Notes: generated from the sequence alone by a model not told the origin. Shown: positions 8,743 through 17,953, counted from the first letter of the stretch. The stretch is 44,457 bases of DNA from Desulfobacterales bacterium (GCA_012961955.1 DTYH01000082.1:1-44457), one strand, 5' to 3'. A program made the numbers and translations.

Positions 8743-9887
8743 ATGTCGAGAAGTTTATTCATGAAGGCGGGGAGCATCCTTATATCGACGATCTGAATCA
8801 GATACCGGCTGATGATCAGCAACGGATGATTCTAGCGGGTATAGATGTAAGTGAGGAGGAACGTTCAGGCACCTATATTCAGGAAGATCATAGTGTTGTT
8901 CACTGCAAGACCAGGCAGGACGGCCTGGAAGTGCTTGACATCAATACAGCCCTTGAGCGTTATGAATGGCTGAGGGACTATATGTGGCGTGCAGTAAACC
9001 CCGATACGGACGAGTTTACACGAATGGCAAATCATATCTCACATTACGGTTACTTTATTCGCGCACTACCAGGAGCGCGCTCACTCTATCCTGTTCAGGC
9101 CTGTCTCTACTTAAAGACAGAAAACCTTTCCCAGAATGTGCACAATATCGTCATTGCGGACGAAGGGTCTGAATTACACATCATAACCGGGTGCTCTACG
9201 AGCAAGGACTTAAGTGCTGGTCTCCACATCGGTATATCTGAGTTTTATGTTAAGAAGGGGGCAAAGTTAAGTTTTACCATGATCCACAACTGGTCAGAAG
9301 GGGTCGTAGTTAGGCCTCGCTCAATCACTGTGGTTGAAGAAGATGCCCAGTTTATCAATAATTTTATAATCCTTAATCCCGTAAAATCGCTCCAGATGTA
9401 TCCAACCACATATATGGAGGGTCCCAGGGGAGTCGTTCGGTACAATTCTATCCTGGTTACACCTCCAGGTTCACACGTCGATGCAGGTGGACGTGTATAT
9501 CTTAGGAAGGAGGGTTGTCGTGCAGAGATCATTTCCAGAACAATAACTACTGGAGGGCATATTATAGCACGTGGCCATCTGATCGGTGAAGTGCCCGGTA
9601 TAAGGGCACATCTGGAATGTAAAGGGCTTATCCTAGGAGATGGAGTCATACATGCCATTCCGGAGCTTGAGGGTCGATCTGAAGGATTAGAGATGTCCCA
9701 TGAGGCAGCGGTGGGACGTATTGCACAGGAGGAAATTGAATATTTGATGGCACGAGGCCTTAGCGAAGAAGAAGCAACCAGTGTTATTGTGCGCGGTTTT
9801 CTCAACGTGGATATTCAAGGGCTCCCACCTCAGCTACAAAAGGAAATAGACAAGGCCATTCAAAAGGGGGAAAAGGAGTTCTTTTAA
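8718..9887 (+). CDS. sufB: Fe-S cluster assembly scaffold SufB/SufD-like (SmsB type)
   Basis: A 389-residue SufBD-fold scaffold. The C-terminal core keeps the cysteine ([11 protein letters not shown]) and the SHEAAVGRI stretch that align with the functional Cys405 and His433-Glu434 region of E. coli SufB. The last helix [16 protein letters not shown] is typical of the family. The start is ATG 8718, eight bases after GGAGAG; a GTG at 8709 is in frame but overlaps that RBS. With the overlapping SufC it forms a two-gene system without SufS, SufE, SufU or a second SufD. This is the arrangement described as the minimal, anaerobe-type SMS/SufCB system. A 13-bp hairpin follows the stop. Confidence 0.88.
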   Translation: MSKQLQQIDVEKFIHEGGEHPYIDDLNQIPADDQQRMILAGIDVSEEERSGTYIQEDHSVVHCKTRQDGLEVLDINTALERYEWLRDYMWRAVNPDTDEFTRMANHISHYGYFIRALPGARSLYPVQACLYLKTENLSQNVHNIVIADEGSELHIITGCSTSKDLSAGLHIGISEFYVKKGAKLSFTMIHNWSEGVVVRPRSITVVEEDAQFINNFIILNPVKSLQMYPTTYMEGPRGVVRYNSILVTPPGSHVDAGGRVYLRKEGCRAEIISRTITTGGHIIARGHLIGEVPGIRAHLECKGLILGDGVIHAIPELEGRSEGLEMSHEAAVGRIAQEEIEYLMARGLSEEEATSVIVRGFLNVDIQGLPPQLQKEIDKAIQKGEKEFF

Positions 9888-9890
9888 GGT

Positions 9891-9926
9891 AACCGTTCAC
9901 CGGAGCTGACATCCCGGTGAACGGTT
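9891..9926. terminator. Strong hairpin between convergent sufB and DUF362 gene
   Basis: A perfect 13-bp stem (AACCGTTCACCGG with its complement) with a 10-base loop starts four bases after the sufB stop. There is no T-run on either side, so it is either a hairpin that stabilises mRNA ends or a weak bidirectional terminator. Confidence 0.6.
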
Positions 9927-9963
9927 GGTTAGTCACTTGTGTTCAAAAGCTGGGCTAAAATTT

Positions 9964-11142
9964 TCAACCTATCGCCCTCAGCTGTTCCAGACACTTAGTG
10001 ACTTCTCCAGATTTGGGAGGACATCCCTTGACCTTGAGGGCGTCCTTGTACTCCCTGTTCTTCTCTATAGCGCACTGGCCGAGTAAGACTACGTCTTTGG
10101 CGTCAGCTCTAGGCTCGATATCCTTTCCCGCGCAAATATAAACTTTATCGAACTTCCTCCCTTTTGCATTAAGCGCAAAATTCGCGCACCCGACAAATAG
10201 TGTATAGCCACAACCAGAACAGAGACTGATACCCGGAGCTGGGAAATGGATCCCGGTGATCCCGGCCTCATCTAGTATGTGCTGCGACCATGCCAGGGTC
10301 CACTCCAATGGCTGACGTACATCCTCCAGCCTCTCCCCCAGGATCTCAATATCCTCAAGCCTGACCTCCCTTCCAGACAACTCCCCGTATCTTTTCAGAT
10401 GAGGGACGTCATCTATTGAATACCCTAAGATTTCAGCACCTACCATGTCTACGGCCAGGATGTCCGTTCCGGCAACGATTAGATCAAATCTATGCGGTAC
10501 AGTCAGGGACGACCCTAAAAGGGGTCCCCGTTCAAGTGCGTATATTCCATCAATAATGACCAGGTGATTAGGTATTCTTCTCCCCAGATGGGCAATCATG
10601 TCATCGAGACCCATTTTATGAAACTTTTTCTTAGACTTAAAAGAAAGGCACCCCTTTAGATTCTTCAGGGCCAGGCTTACCACGGACTGATTGTGGGTCT
10701 TTAATACCGGGACATTGATGAAAAAGTCGGTCTCAAACACCTCCTTGCTGACCTCTATTTCGTTTCCTAGGAGTTCTATTTCCTCAAAATTTCCCTCATT
10801 GAAATCGCAGACCCTTGCTCCGAATCTTTCTGCCACAGGCTGGAGACCTGACCATACCATGGCGCGATTTGTATCCAGCTTCAATTCCTTAAGCACGATA
10901 GCTCCTTCGCCAATAGTTATCCTGTCACAACCAAGGTCCTTGAGAATGGAAAGAAGCTCGGTCATCACCTCAGGACTTGTGGTCATCCCATGGGGAGGAA
11001 TCTTTCTTGATCCTGCTGCAACAACGTTCGGTTTGACTAGCACCCTGTCTCCCCTTTTTAAATCCTTAAGGCCCTCACACATCTCAATCGCTTTTCTTAG
11101 TGTTTGCTTTTCTTCCTGGTATTTTACTATTGCCACCTGCAT
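9964..11142 (-). CDS. DUF362 domain protein
   Basis: A 392-residue DUF362 protein (family of uncharacterised, often Fe-S-associated proteins of anaerobes). Characteristic segments are VLVKPNVVAAGSRKIPPHGM, FFINVPVLKTH, LALKNLKGCLSFKSKKKFH and IIDGIYALERGPLLG. The C-terminus has a cysteine set (SLCSGCGYTLFVGC, then single cysteines) that could bind a cluster, although it is not a standard 2x4Fe-4S ferredoxin domain. RBS AAAGGAGA is six bases before the ATG. It stands alone, convergent to sufB. Biochemical function is unknown. The placement next to sufCB is suggestive only. Confidence 0.85.
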   Translation of the reverse strand: MQVAIVKYQEEKQTLRKAIEMCEGLKDLKRGDRVLVKPNVVAAGSRKIPPHGMTTSPEVMTELLSILKDLGCDRITIGEGAIVLKELKLDTNRAMVWSGLQPVAERFGARVCDFNEGNFEEIELLGNEIEVSKEVFETDFFINVPVLKTHNQSVVSLALKNLKGCLSFKSKKKFHKMGLDDMIAHLGRRIPNHLVIIDGIYALERGPLLGSSLTVPHRFDLIVAGTDILAVDMVGAEILGYSIDDVPHLKRYGELSGREVRLEDIEILGERLEDVRQPLEWTLAWSQHILDEAGITGIHFPAPGISLCSGCGYTLFVGCANFALNAKGRKFDKVYICAGKDIEPRADAKDVVLLGQCAIEKNREYKDALKVKGCPPKSGEVTKCLEQLRAIG

Positions 11143-11477
11143 TGGACTTCTCCTTTCTTAAGATATTGTCTATCTATAAACTCTATTACCCATATCCCAT
11201 CAAGGTTAGAGAATTCGACGAGTATTTCTTAACGACATTTTTTTAACTCCACTTCAATGTCATTGACTTAACCGGATTCTCTCTATCTTTCGTGAAAGTA
11301 ACGCTCAGTTCATCCAGAGGGGTCCTTGCCATTGTAGAACGTTGTTTTACACGCCGCCGGACTATGGCGGGGGATAAACTCCCGCCCTACAAATACGGGA
11401 CAAGCAGGGGGGCAAAGAAAAAAATATATGCATACCTTTTCCAGACATATCCCCATACTACAGCGTTACTTTTTGAC

Positions 11478-11580
11478 GCCATGCCCGTGAAGGCGGGCAT
11501 CCAAGATCCCAGCGATATTGAAAACGGACCGGATTCCCGGCCCCGATCGGGGCCGAGGACAAGCTTTCGCGGGAATCACA
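11478..11580. repeat. GC-rich dispersed repeat
   Basis: Begins with the hairpin GCCCGTGAAGGCGGGC, continues through GGCCCCGATCGGGGCC (a perfect palindrome) and ends in TTTCGCGGGAATCAC. This is the form of short dispersed repeats seen in many bacterial genomes. No coding content. Confidence 0.5.
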
Positions 11581-11745
11581 TTATAAGTAACCATCTCATA
11601 TAATTTGGAACGAATTCCAGATAGATAACGATAACATGTCGCTATAGTGCCAAGTCGATGACATTGATTCGACTTCCTGAGCTGCGTTAAACCATTTTCT
11701 AATGAAACAGAATTTATTTAACAGTCCAAATCTACTTCAATAGAA

Positions 11746-11813
11746 TCCAGAATTCAGGAGCCCGAATCCAGAAGAAAATTGAACCAGATCAACCATTCTG
11801 AATTCTGACTTCC
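11746..11813. repeat. CAGAATTCAGGAG-type repeat, left flank of the four-helix-bundle relic
   Basis: Contains CCAGAATTCAGGAGC, then ATTCTGAATTCTGACTTCC about 35 bases on. The complementary form CTGAATTCTGGCTCCTGAAT lies at 12380-12399 and forms the end of the dead gene between them. Confidence 0.5.
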
Positions 11814-12012
11814 AGCCCCTAGTTTCTTGTTTCACTCACAACTCTCTAGCTAAAAGCGCCGATGACAATCATAGCCGGAAGACCAAGGGTGTGAAACTTA
11901 AGTAACATTTTACCCCTTGGGTATCTAGGACGGTAAGTTACAAAGGGCCAAACGGGTACATTCTCTTCAACAAAGAAGGTGTTGACTCAAAAACCGTTTC
12001 TGTTAAGATACA

Positions 12013-12072
12013 ATCATTCATGAATGATGATTTTGTAAAAAGTCTAATTCTGCTCCCTACGTGAGCAATTTT
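12013..12072. repeat. Perfect 16-base palindrome plus family P repeat
   Basis: ATCATTCATGAATGAT (12013-12028) is a perfect palindrome. It is followed by TTTTGTAAAAAGTCTAATT and CTGCTCCCTACGTGAGCA, which match the repeat seen complete at 32455-32518 and partly at 19660-19852. Confidence 0.5.
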
Positions 12073-12131
12073 GGGATTCAGAATGAATCATCCAGCAAAA
12101 ACCTCCCGCTTGCTTCGGCTGAGCCCTCGGG

Positions 12132-12397
12132 ATGGTGGCAGGGTCCGATTTGCGTGTATGGCAAAGGACCGACAAGCTTGTAGTGAATGTCTATGAGATC
12201 ATCAGCCGGTTCCCCTTCGCATGAACTGTACGGCTTGACTTCCCAACCTCGACGTGCTGCGGTTTCAACTCCTCAAGACGTCGCTGAATGATAGGGATCT
12301 AAAGTGCGCAGATGTTTCTGAACTACTGACTCTGATTGAGGCGGTTGGCAGGGTGCTGGACGGCCATTCCAAGGCCCCTCTGAATTCTGGCTCCTGA
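12132..12397 (+). pseudogene. Four-helix-bundle protein (23S rRNA intervening-sequence/S23 family) relic
   Basis: From ATG 12132 one frame reads DLRVWQRTDKLVVNVYEII then SRFPF before a stop at about 12228. A one-base shift restores ELYGLTSQPRRAAVSTPQ then DVAE. A third piece reads ADVSELLTLIEAVGRVLDG to a TGA at 12395-12397. Together these match the N-terminal, middle and C-terminal hallmarks of the four-helix-bundle family encoded in rRNA intervening sequences and elsewhere. At least two frame breaks make it non-functional. The last codons come from the flanking CTGAATTCTGGCTCCTGA repeat. Confidence 0.72.
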
Positions 12398-12399
12398 AT
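12380..12399. repeat. GAATTC-type repeat, right flank of the four-helix-bundle relic
   Basis: CTGAATTCTGGCTCCTGAAT is near-complementary to the left-flank motif at 11750-11764 and supplies the stop codon of the relic. Confidence 0.45.
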
Positions 12400-12464
12400 A
12401 CCTGAGCAGTAACATTCATTCATACGTCATTCTGTTAACCGAAAGAAAGGATATAGTAATTTTG

Positions 12465-12907
12465 TCTCTTGAGACAAGGCCGGCCGGATCAAAAGACAGC
12501 CCACATACTCGATTACGATTCAGGGTAAAAGATACACCGATAAGCATGGTGGGTTCACAATATCTGTAGGGTGGGATTTTACACACGCCGCAATTTTGGT
12601 GGCATATAGAATGCCACCCTAGATTTGGTTCTGGCTTATAAAAGGGTTGCCCGATAACTATATTTACCCCCGTTAGAAGAGCCCAGTGCTGAAGCACGGG
12701 GTTAAGATCAAAATATCATACCTTGTTCATGCACGGAACCCGTAAGAGACCGAAGGTCTTACGGCGCGGGGTTTAATGCCCCCGTACGAAATTCTAACGG
12801 GGTTTACGTCCAATGTGTCCCCACCCAGTGCATCATGTATCCTGTATCGTAACTTCAGCTTGAATCTGATGCAACCGGCTTGTTTTAAAATGCCAAGATG
12901 TTACGAA
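12465..12907 (-). repeat. Foldback (MITE-like) element, copy A
   Basis: About 440 bases with long imperfect terminal inverted repeats: TCTCTTGAGACAAGGCCGG from 12465 faces the complement of AAAACAAGCCGGTTGCATCA near 12888. Each arm carries a GATACAGGAT-like core (GATTACGATTCAGGGT inside the left arm, GTATCGTAAC inside the right). The middle holds the hairpin CCGTAAGA...TCTTACGG (12739-12764) and a GTGCTGAAGCAC stem. Order and sequence match copies B and C. The outer end touches the ribosome-binding site of the DUF5989 gene. Confidence 0.7.
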
Positions 12908-12915
12908 AGGATAAA

Positions 12916-13074
12916 ATGAGTAAACCAAAGATATTGATCGAATTCTGGGAATTTTTAAAATACCGCAAGAAATTCTGGCTTGCACCCATTGTGATTATGC
13001 TCGTCCTTCCCTCCGTGCTGATCCTTCTTACCGAAGGTTCCGCCGTTGCACCCTTTGTATATGTCCTTTTTTAG
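12916..13074 (+). CDS. DUF5989-like small membrane protein (52 aa)
   Basis: ATG 12916 follows AAAGGA by four bases. The protein begins MSKPKILIEFWEFLKYRKK, continues with a single hydrophobic helix (FWLAPIVIMLVLPSVLILL) and ends SAVAPFVYVLF. This layout of basic amphipathic N-terminus, one membrane segment and a C-terminal SA-APF-Y-LF signature is that of the DUF5989 family. Those proteins are usually encoded beside SxtJ-like and carbamoyltransferase genes in polysaccharide or natural-product clusters. Here it is an orphan in the eroded zone, between foldback copy A and a GC hairpin. It is intact and has good codons, so it is probably real. Confidence 0.72.
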   Translation: MSKPKILIEFWEFLKYRKKFWLAPIVIMLVLPSVLILLTEGSAVAPFVYVLF

Positions 13075-13115
13075 GAACAGGGTGCTGACTCCACACCGTT
13101 CACCCCGGTAGAAAC

Positions 13116-13135
13116 CCCCGTGCGCCAGCACGGGG
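13116..13135. terminator. GC hairpin between DUF5989 gene and mobB
   Basis: Perfect 8-bp stem CCCCGTGC/GCACGGGG with a four-base loop, between the ends of convergent genes. The same CCCCGTGC...GCAC stem recurs near 12690, 19096 and (as GTGCTTCCGCAC) 32332, so it may be a fragment of the foldback element reused as a terminator. Confidence 0.45.
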
Positions 13136-13198
13136 ATCATAATCAAAGTGTCGTACGGTTTTTTACCCCGTGATCTGTTACAAAACTACCTTCTTAGG

Positions 13199-13858
13199 TC
13201 ATACATCCTTCTGCGTAATAGTTAGCTCGACCCTTTTAGGGTTGTCACAGTCTTTTAATGTAGAAACCATCGAGAGTACAACCTTCCTGAATATTTCCTT
13301 GACAAAACGGTTCAGAGGAATCTTCTTCTGGTTTACCATTAGGACAACTCCATCTTTCCTTTTCTTTTGTAGAAGATATTTTTTCGCTATAAATTCATAG
13401 ATCTGTTTCGTATTATTAATGTCGAGGAGTGGGACATCAATATCGAGTGGGGCGTCTGTAGCGACAGCAATAAGACCATCCTCCTTTCGGCAGAAAAGGT
13501 GCTCATGCACTCCCTTTCGAAAGACTTCAATCTTTGGGTTTCTTGAGGTTTTGTATCCCTCGCAAATTATTATGTCCACATCCTTTAGAAAAAGGTCGCA
13601 TATTCGATCAAGGTCCATCTCCTCTGATAATGCTCTTACCAGGGCCATCTTCTTGGGAGATGAGATAATAACGTCCGGCACACCCGCCTTTGTAAAACGC
13701 CATGTGTCCTTTCCCTGCTGGTCTATCTCAAACCCGCCAACCGCATGCTTGACGATCCCAACCTTATATCCATTACGTTTAAATTCAAATATCAATCTCT
13801 CAATAAGTGTTGTCTTTCCGGTCTTTGATTTCCCTATGATACATATAATTGGTGGCAT
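13199..13858 (-). CDS. mobB: Molybdopterin-guanine dinucleotide biosynthesis protein B
   Basis: A 219-residue MobB GTPase. Walker A is GKSKTGKT at residues 9-16, followed by VGIVKHAVGGFEIDQQGKDTWRF and ICEGYKTSRNPKIEV, all typical of MobB. The protein binds GTP and assists formation of guanine-dinucleotide forms of Mo/W pterin cofactors. About 50 residues at the C-terminus (VVLMVNQKKIPLNRFVKEIF onward) exceed the usual MobB length. In-frame TTG 13867 exists, but ATG 13858 fits the GAGAGG upstream and the conserved MPPIICIIG start. It is monocistronic here and could serve the AOR-family enzyme at 30-32 kb, though AOR itself does not need the dinucleotide form. Confidence 0.85.
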   Translation of the reverse strand: MPPIICIIGKSKTGKTTLIERLIFEFKRNGYKVGIVKHAVGGFEIDQQGKDTWRFTKAGVPDVIISSPKKMALVRALSEEMDLDRICDLFLKDVDIIICEGYKTSRNPKIEVFRKGVHEHLFCRKEDGLIAVATDAPLDIDVPLLDINNTKQIYEFIAKKYLLQKKRKDGVVLMVNQKKIPLNRFVKEIFRKVVLSMVSTLKDCDNPKRVELTITQKDV

Positions 13859-14162
13859 GATAACCAATACCTCTCCCTCTTATCCGGTTCGTTTTACGTC
13901 ATGTCTTAGTGGTCATATCAATAGTTTTTTAACCAGCAGGAGACAGATTAAGACTCTCAAACTCGTCGTTCCGTCGGACGACGGGTCCGATCCGCATGAC
14001 TCGGGAACGCGTGTAGACCCCCAATGTTACGATCAAATAAATAACTCTAGAAAATTTATTCATCAGGAGGGATTTATACAATATATTGATGAAATTATCA
14101 AAGAGAAAATTCGCAAAATCTTTCCGTTAATGCTTGTTTTGGCAGGTTTATGGTGCGTCTTG

Positions 14163-14421
14163 CCCAAAAGACTATTCTGATGATAGGCCATTCCGTGACG
14201 TCATATCCTATTACCTCATAGACTAGAGAGTGGACATCTTAACCGTCCGTACAGGTGCTGAGGGTCTCAATATCTGTTCAGGACAGAGAATGCGTGTGGT
14301 GTTGCTGGATCTGAGGGTGCCAGACTGTGAATGGGTGGCTTTATATCCACCATCCTATCATACAACGATCGAAAAAAGATCGATTTTTCCGTTACCCTCG
14401 ACTCTCAAGAAATCCGAGTAG
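14163..14421 (+). pseudogene. Response-regulator receiver domain relic
   Basis: A frame at 14230-14421 reads DILTVRTGAEGLNICSGQRM then RVVLLDLRVPDCEW, the middle of a CheY-like receiver with the phospho-acceptor Asp in LLDLRVPD. A different frame just upstream reads KTILMIGHSV, resembling a receiver start that has lost its acidic pocket. No continuous gene remains. It directly precedes the dead MCP gene, as expected in a chemotaxis or two-component cluster. Confidence 0.5.
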
Positions 14422-14487
14422 TCGTACGGTTCTTAAGATAGAGGCTGAAGTAGCCGGGTGGATCATATCCGTGGGGAATACAGCCAA

Positions 14488-15710
14488 ATGGATAGAACAA
14501 GGTTAGAGGACCAGCTCATCCTTACCTTTTTGGGTTTGCTATTGATCATCATGTTAGCGGTCGGGGTGGTCCACCGAATAACAAACGACTTTTATATCGC
14601 CCACGCGATTTCCATTGCCCTGGCCATGGGCAAGGGATTATTTCCAGAAGTATATTTTCTAGTTCCATGGTAAAAAGACTGAAGAGTCTCAGCAATGTCG
14701 CTAGTGAAATCAGTCGGGGTAAGCTTACAACGGACATACCTATTCTGTCTAAGGACAACGTCCGCGATCTTGAAGAGGTTTTCCAGGTGATGGTAAGCCA
14801 TCTCAGGCCCATGATATTCGAGATGAAGAGAGGTCTCCCTCCATGTCCAGAAGACCAATACGCACCGTAGGGAACTCCTAAAAAACGTACTGGCAAATAG
14901 CCAAGAAATAGACAAATCAGCACTGGCTATTCCCAAAGGCTCAGAGGATCAAACCATTATTGTCTATTGTCCAAGAGACTTCTCTGGCGCTTGAGAACGG
15001 ACTAAGGGAACTCCACGAAATGGTCAGTCATCTGGGTTTCCAAGATCAATGAGGCGCGGCACAGGACGGAAATACGGGAAGCCAGTCCCTCTAAAACCCT
15101 GAAGCACCTCGACGGGACGTTTAAACAGATGTCTGAGTACTCGCAACCCATATATACCCTGACCAATGGGGTGGAAAAGATTAAACTGGTTTATAGACGT
15201 CATGAATGAAATCACACAGAAGACCGATCTCCTTTCCCTCAATGCCTCCATTAAGGCAACAAGGCAGGTAACGCAGGGAAGGGTTTCGCCCTTGTGGCCA
15301 ACGAAATAAGAAGCATGGCAGAAAATTCTAAAGAATCATCGCACGAGATAAGAAAGATAGTGGAAGGCATCTTCCAAGATAATGAGGCAGTTATAGACTC
15401 GTTATCGAATAGTCAGGTTGACATCAATAAGGGTCCTGAAATCATAAATAGCACAGTTGATACGTTTCGCGAGATGCTGTCCGGTGTCAAGGAAATCTTC
15501 AGGGATGGAGAAGGTAACAGGCAAACAGAAGAAACAGATGGCCTATATTTTAGACCAATTTGAGTAGCTTGCCCAGCTCGCCCATGAAAATTTTGTCTCC
15601 ATCCAAAAGACTGGAAGAGGATATAAAGAGAACCGTGGATGGGATGAGCGGCCTGAACACACTTTCGGAAAGGATGATGGCGAGTCAACATCGCTTCAGG
15701 CTCCGTGAAG
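14488..15710 (+). pseudogene. Methyl-accepting chemotaxis protein relic
   Basis: The remains run in the right order but in several frames. ATG 14488 starts a signal-anchor helix (LILTFLGLLLIIMLAVGVVH). A HAMP-like segment follows (LSNVASEISRGKLTTDIP). The signalling hairpin reads NEITQKTDLLSLNASIKA, then AGNAGKGFALVANEIRSMAE and SSHEIRKIVEGI. Several frameshifts and stops separate them. The periplasmic sensor part is missing, so the protein was short or has suffered a deletion. Confidence 0.8.
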
Positions 15711-15717
15711 GCCAACC

Positions 15718-15960
15718 GTGGAATGGTTTACGTTTAACGCAGGAGATAGAGTGTTAGTATTACTAATAGTGGCTCTTAACATCTACCTGGTGGTGAATGA
15801 TTTCAGAATAACACCTGTCGCACTTGTACCGTCCTGTCATATCGGATTGATATACTACCATGGGGAGGTGTTTGATGTTATCCATGTTGGAGGCTTGCCG
15901 AGCGACAAGAAAAGGGGGTTCGGTACCGGTCTCGTCCGGGCATCTTATCATCCTTTTTAA
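15718..15960 (+). pseudogene. CheW-like coupling protein relic (truncated)
   Basis: An 80-codon frame reads WFTFNAGDRVLV, then NDFRITPVALVPSCHIGLIY and HGEVFDVIHV. This is the pattern of the first two-thirds of CheW (IT-PVP--P--V-GLI--RG-V-PV-D). The C-terminal third is missing and the frame runs into a foldback fragment at 15985. It follows the dead MCP gene as in a chemotaxis operon. Confidence 0.55.
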
Positions 15961-15984
15961 AATAGTCACACGGAAGCTAGGCCC

Positions 15985-16128
15985 TGACCCCTCCTTTCAC
16001 ACGGCGTTTAATGCGCCGTATGAAGTTCTAATGGGGTTTACGTGTAATGTTTTCCTGGGCGGCGAATCCTGTATCCTGTATCGTAACTTCAGCTTGATTC
16101 TGATGCAACGGTCTGTTTCAAAATGCTA
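15985..16128 (-). repeat. Foldback element, partial copy D
   Basis: Shares GTTTAATGC, AAGTTCTAATGGGGTTTACG and the terminal arm CCTGTATCGTAACTTCAGCTT through GATGCAAC and TTTCAAAATGC with copy A. Only one arm and part of the middle are present, so it is truncated. Confidence 0.65.
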
Positions 16129-16577
16129 GATGGATACCATAAAAGATATTGACATGTGGTTTCAAGATGTAGTACCCAAACAGGGAGGGATCTTTTAGTT
16201 TCTCGCTTTCATCTAGGTAAAGGAATAACATATATACAAAAGGATGATCAGATACTGTTGGTGGTGTACTTCAACTCAGGTGTGCACATCGCTTAGTCAT
16301 CGCTAAGTAATTTTTTGAAGATCGCAAGTACCACGTGGGCCAGTTCTGAGCCCATATGTTTTTCCTGGGGCCGTGGGCTGTTAAACCCACGGCCTTTCTT
16401 TAGAAGCCGAGTTTCTCTAACCATTCACAGGAATTATTCCGCCACGTAATATAGGAATTTTCTGAATTATGGGCCTTCTTTACGGATTCTGGAGCTATTT
16501 AAGATCCCAATTTAGCACGTTCACTCAGTTAAGGGGCTGAACGGGGTAAACTTTAATCGATTTAGGAGGGAACGCTT
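16129..16577. other. Upstream region of trpB2
   Basis: About 450 bases. A short frame near 16215-16295 (DDQILLVVYFNSGVHIA) hints at a decayed roadblock/LC7-like protein but is too short to call. A terminator stands at 16369-16401. The last 170 bases are AT-rich and probably hold the trpB2 promoter; the RBS TAGGAGGG precedes the gene. I saw no T-box or leader peptide rich in Trp codons. Confidence 0.4.
16369..16401 (+). terminator. Rho-independent terminator upstream of trpB2
   Basis: A 9-bp perfect stem GGCCGTGGG/CCCACGGCC with an 8-base loop is followed by TTTCTTT. It would isolate trpB2 from transcription entering from the decayed chemotaxis region. Confidence 0.85.
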
Positions 16578-17942
16578 ATGACACAGGTAAAAGTATTTTT
16601 AAGGGATGACGAGATTCCAACTAAATGGTATAACATTCTACCTGACATGCCCACGCCGATGAAGCCGCCCCTTCATCCCGGGACGGGGAAGCCGATAGAC
16701 CCGGAGGACTTAGCCCCTGTATTTCCCGTGAATCTTATAGAGCAGGAAGTGAGCAGTGACCGGTGGATTGACATACCCGAGGAGGTTATCGAAAAATATC
16801 TTATTTGGCGACCCACTCCGCTTTATCGTGCTCTCGCTCTAGAGAGGATACTCGATGCACCTGTTAAGATCTTCTTCAAACATGAGGGTGTAAGCCCGCC
16901 CGGATCTCATAAGCCGAATACCGCTATACCACAGGCCTATTATAATAAGGTCTTTGGGATAAAACGGCTTACAACCGAGACTGGTGCGGGTCAATGGGGA
17001 TGCGCTTTAAGCTTTGCGTGTATGATGTTTGGCCTAGAGTGCAAGGTGTATATGGTAAGGATTAGTTATCAACAGAAACCTTATCGCCGCTTGATGATGA
17101 TGACTTGGGGAGCTAATTGCATTCCAAGCCCTAGCGAGCAGACTGAAGCCGGTCGTAAGATACTGGCAAAGCATCCAGATTCGCCGGGAAGCCTGGGAAT
17201 TGCCATTAGCGAGGCCATCGAGGACGCAGTAGTCGACGAAAGTGCGCGATACTCTCTCGGGAGTGTACTCAATCATGTACTTCTTCACCAAACAATTGTT
17301 GGCCTGGAAGCTCAAAAGCAGATGGAAAAGCTTGGTCTTTATCCCGACGTCGTGATGGGCTGTGCGGGTGGAGGTAGTAATTTTGCTGGGTTGGCCCTAC
17401 CATTTGTCCGTGATAAGATAAATGGCAAGGATATTTCCATTGTAGCCTGCGAACCTGCATCCTGTCCTACCTTGACTCGTGGTCCCTATGCCTACGACTT
17501 TGGTGACACTAACCAGACAACACCGCTACTCCCTATGTACACCCTGGGACACGACTTTGTACCAGCACCAATACACGCTGGTGGACTGAGGTATCACGGG
17601 ATGGCCCCTATTATTAGTCACCTGGTCAAGGAGAATATAATAGAACCACGAGCATATCATCAGATAAAGACGTTCAAGGCCGGTGTGCAATGGGCACAAA
17701 CAGAGGGCTTTATCCCTGCCCCTGAGACCAATCATGTGATTGCCGCCGTGATCGATGAGGCCAATCGTGCAAAAGAGGAAGGTAAAGAAAAGGTTATCCT
17801 GTTTAACTGGAGCGGGCATGGAATCATGGACCTGGCTGCCTACGATGCCTATCTGTCAGGCAAACTAACAGATTATGAACTCTCTGATGAGGAGATTCAA
17901 AAGGGTCTGAAGGCCATCGAAGGATTCCCGAAGCCATGCTGA
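16578..17942 (+). CDS. trpB2: Tryptophan synthase beta-like protein, TrpB2 type
   Basis: A 454-residue PLP enzyme of the TrpB2 subfamily, longer than TrpB1 (about 400). The PLP lysine is in GSHKPNTA, the catalytic glutamate in TETGAGQWG, and the phosphate-binding glycines in [10 protein letters not shown]. The N-terminal extension with [20 protein letters not shown] is typical of TrpB2. It joins indole and serine to give tryptophan; TrpB2 enzymes usually act without TrpA, often to salvage indole. The start has an excellent RBS (TAGGAGGGAACGCTT ATG). No other trp gene is near, which supports a salvage role. A terminator lies upstream, and a foldback element begins 12 bases after the stop. Confidence 0.92.
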   Translation: MTQVKVFLRDDEIPTKWYNILPDMPTPMKPPLHPGTGKPIDPEDLAPVFPVNLIEQEVSSDRWIDIPEEVIEKYLIWRPTPLYRALALERILDAPVKIFFKHEGVSPPGSHKPNTAIPQAYYNKVFGIKRLTTETGAGQWGCALSFACMMFGLECKVYMVRISYQQKPYRRLMMMTWGANCIPSPSEQTEAGRKILAKHPDSPGSLGIAISEAIEDAVVDESARYSLGSVLNHVLLHQTIVGLEAQKQMEKLGLYPDVVMGCAGGGSNFAGLALPFVRDKINGKDISIVACEPASCPTLTRGPYAYDFGDTNQTTPLLPMYTLGHDFVPAPIHAGGLRYHGMAPIISHLVKENIIEPRAYHQIKTFKAGVQWAQTEGFIPAPETNHVIAAVIDEANRAKEEGKEKVILFNWSGHGIMDLAAYDAYLSGKLTDYELSDEEIQKGLKAIEGFPKPC

Positions 17943-17953
17943 TGTCTCAGTTA

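Larger units (their letters stand above)
11143..12131. other. Gene-free, repeat-rich interval
   Basis: About 1 kb without a convincing gene. It contains GC-rich inverted segments (11340-11400, with GGCGGGGGATAAACTCCCGCC), a dispersed-repeat-like block (11478-11580), CAGAATTC/GAATTCTG motifs (11746-11813), and a perfect 16-base palindrome joined to a family P repeat (12013-12072). The left end is AT-rich and may hold the DUF362 promoter. Confidence 0.5.

Noticed and set aside
13419-14180. 253-codon plus-strand frame antisense to mobB
   Set aside because: Most of it is the complement of mobB; the sequence is Ser-rich, with no motif, and the part past mobB is unrelated to any family I know.
16215-16295. 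Roadblock/LC7-like relic before trpB2
   Set aside because: Only about 17 residues look like the family; too short to support.
16129-16577. Tryptophan-responsive leader or T-box before trpB2
   Set aside because: The hairpin with a T-run is a plain terminator; there is no Trp-codon leader peptide, no T-box consensus and no alternative pairing.
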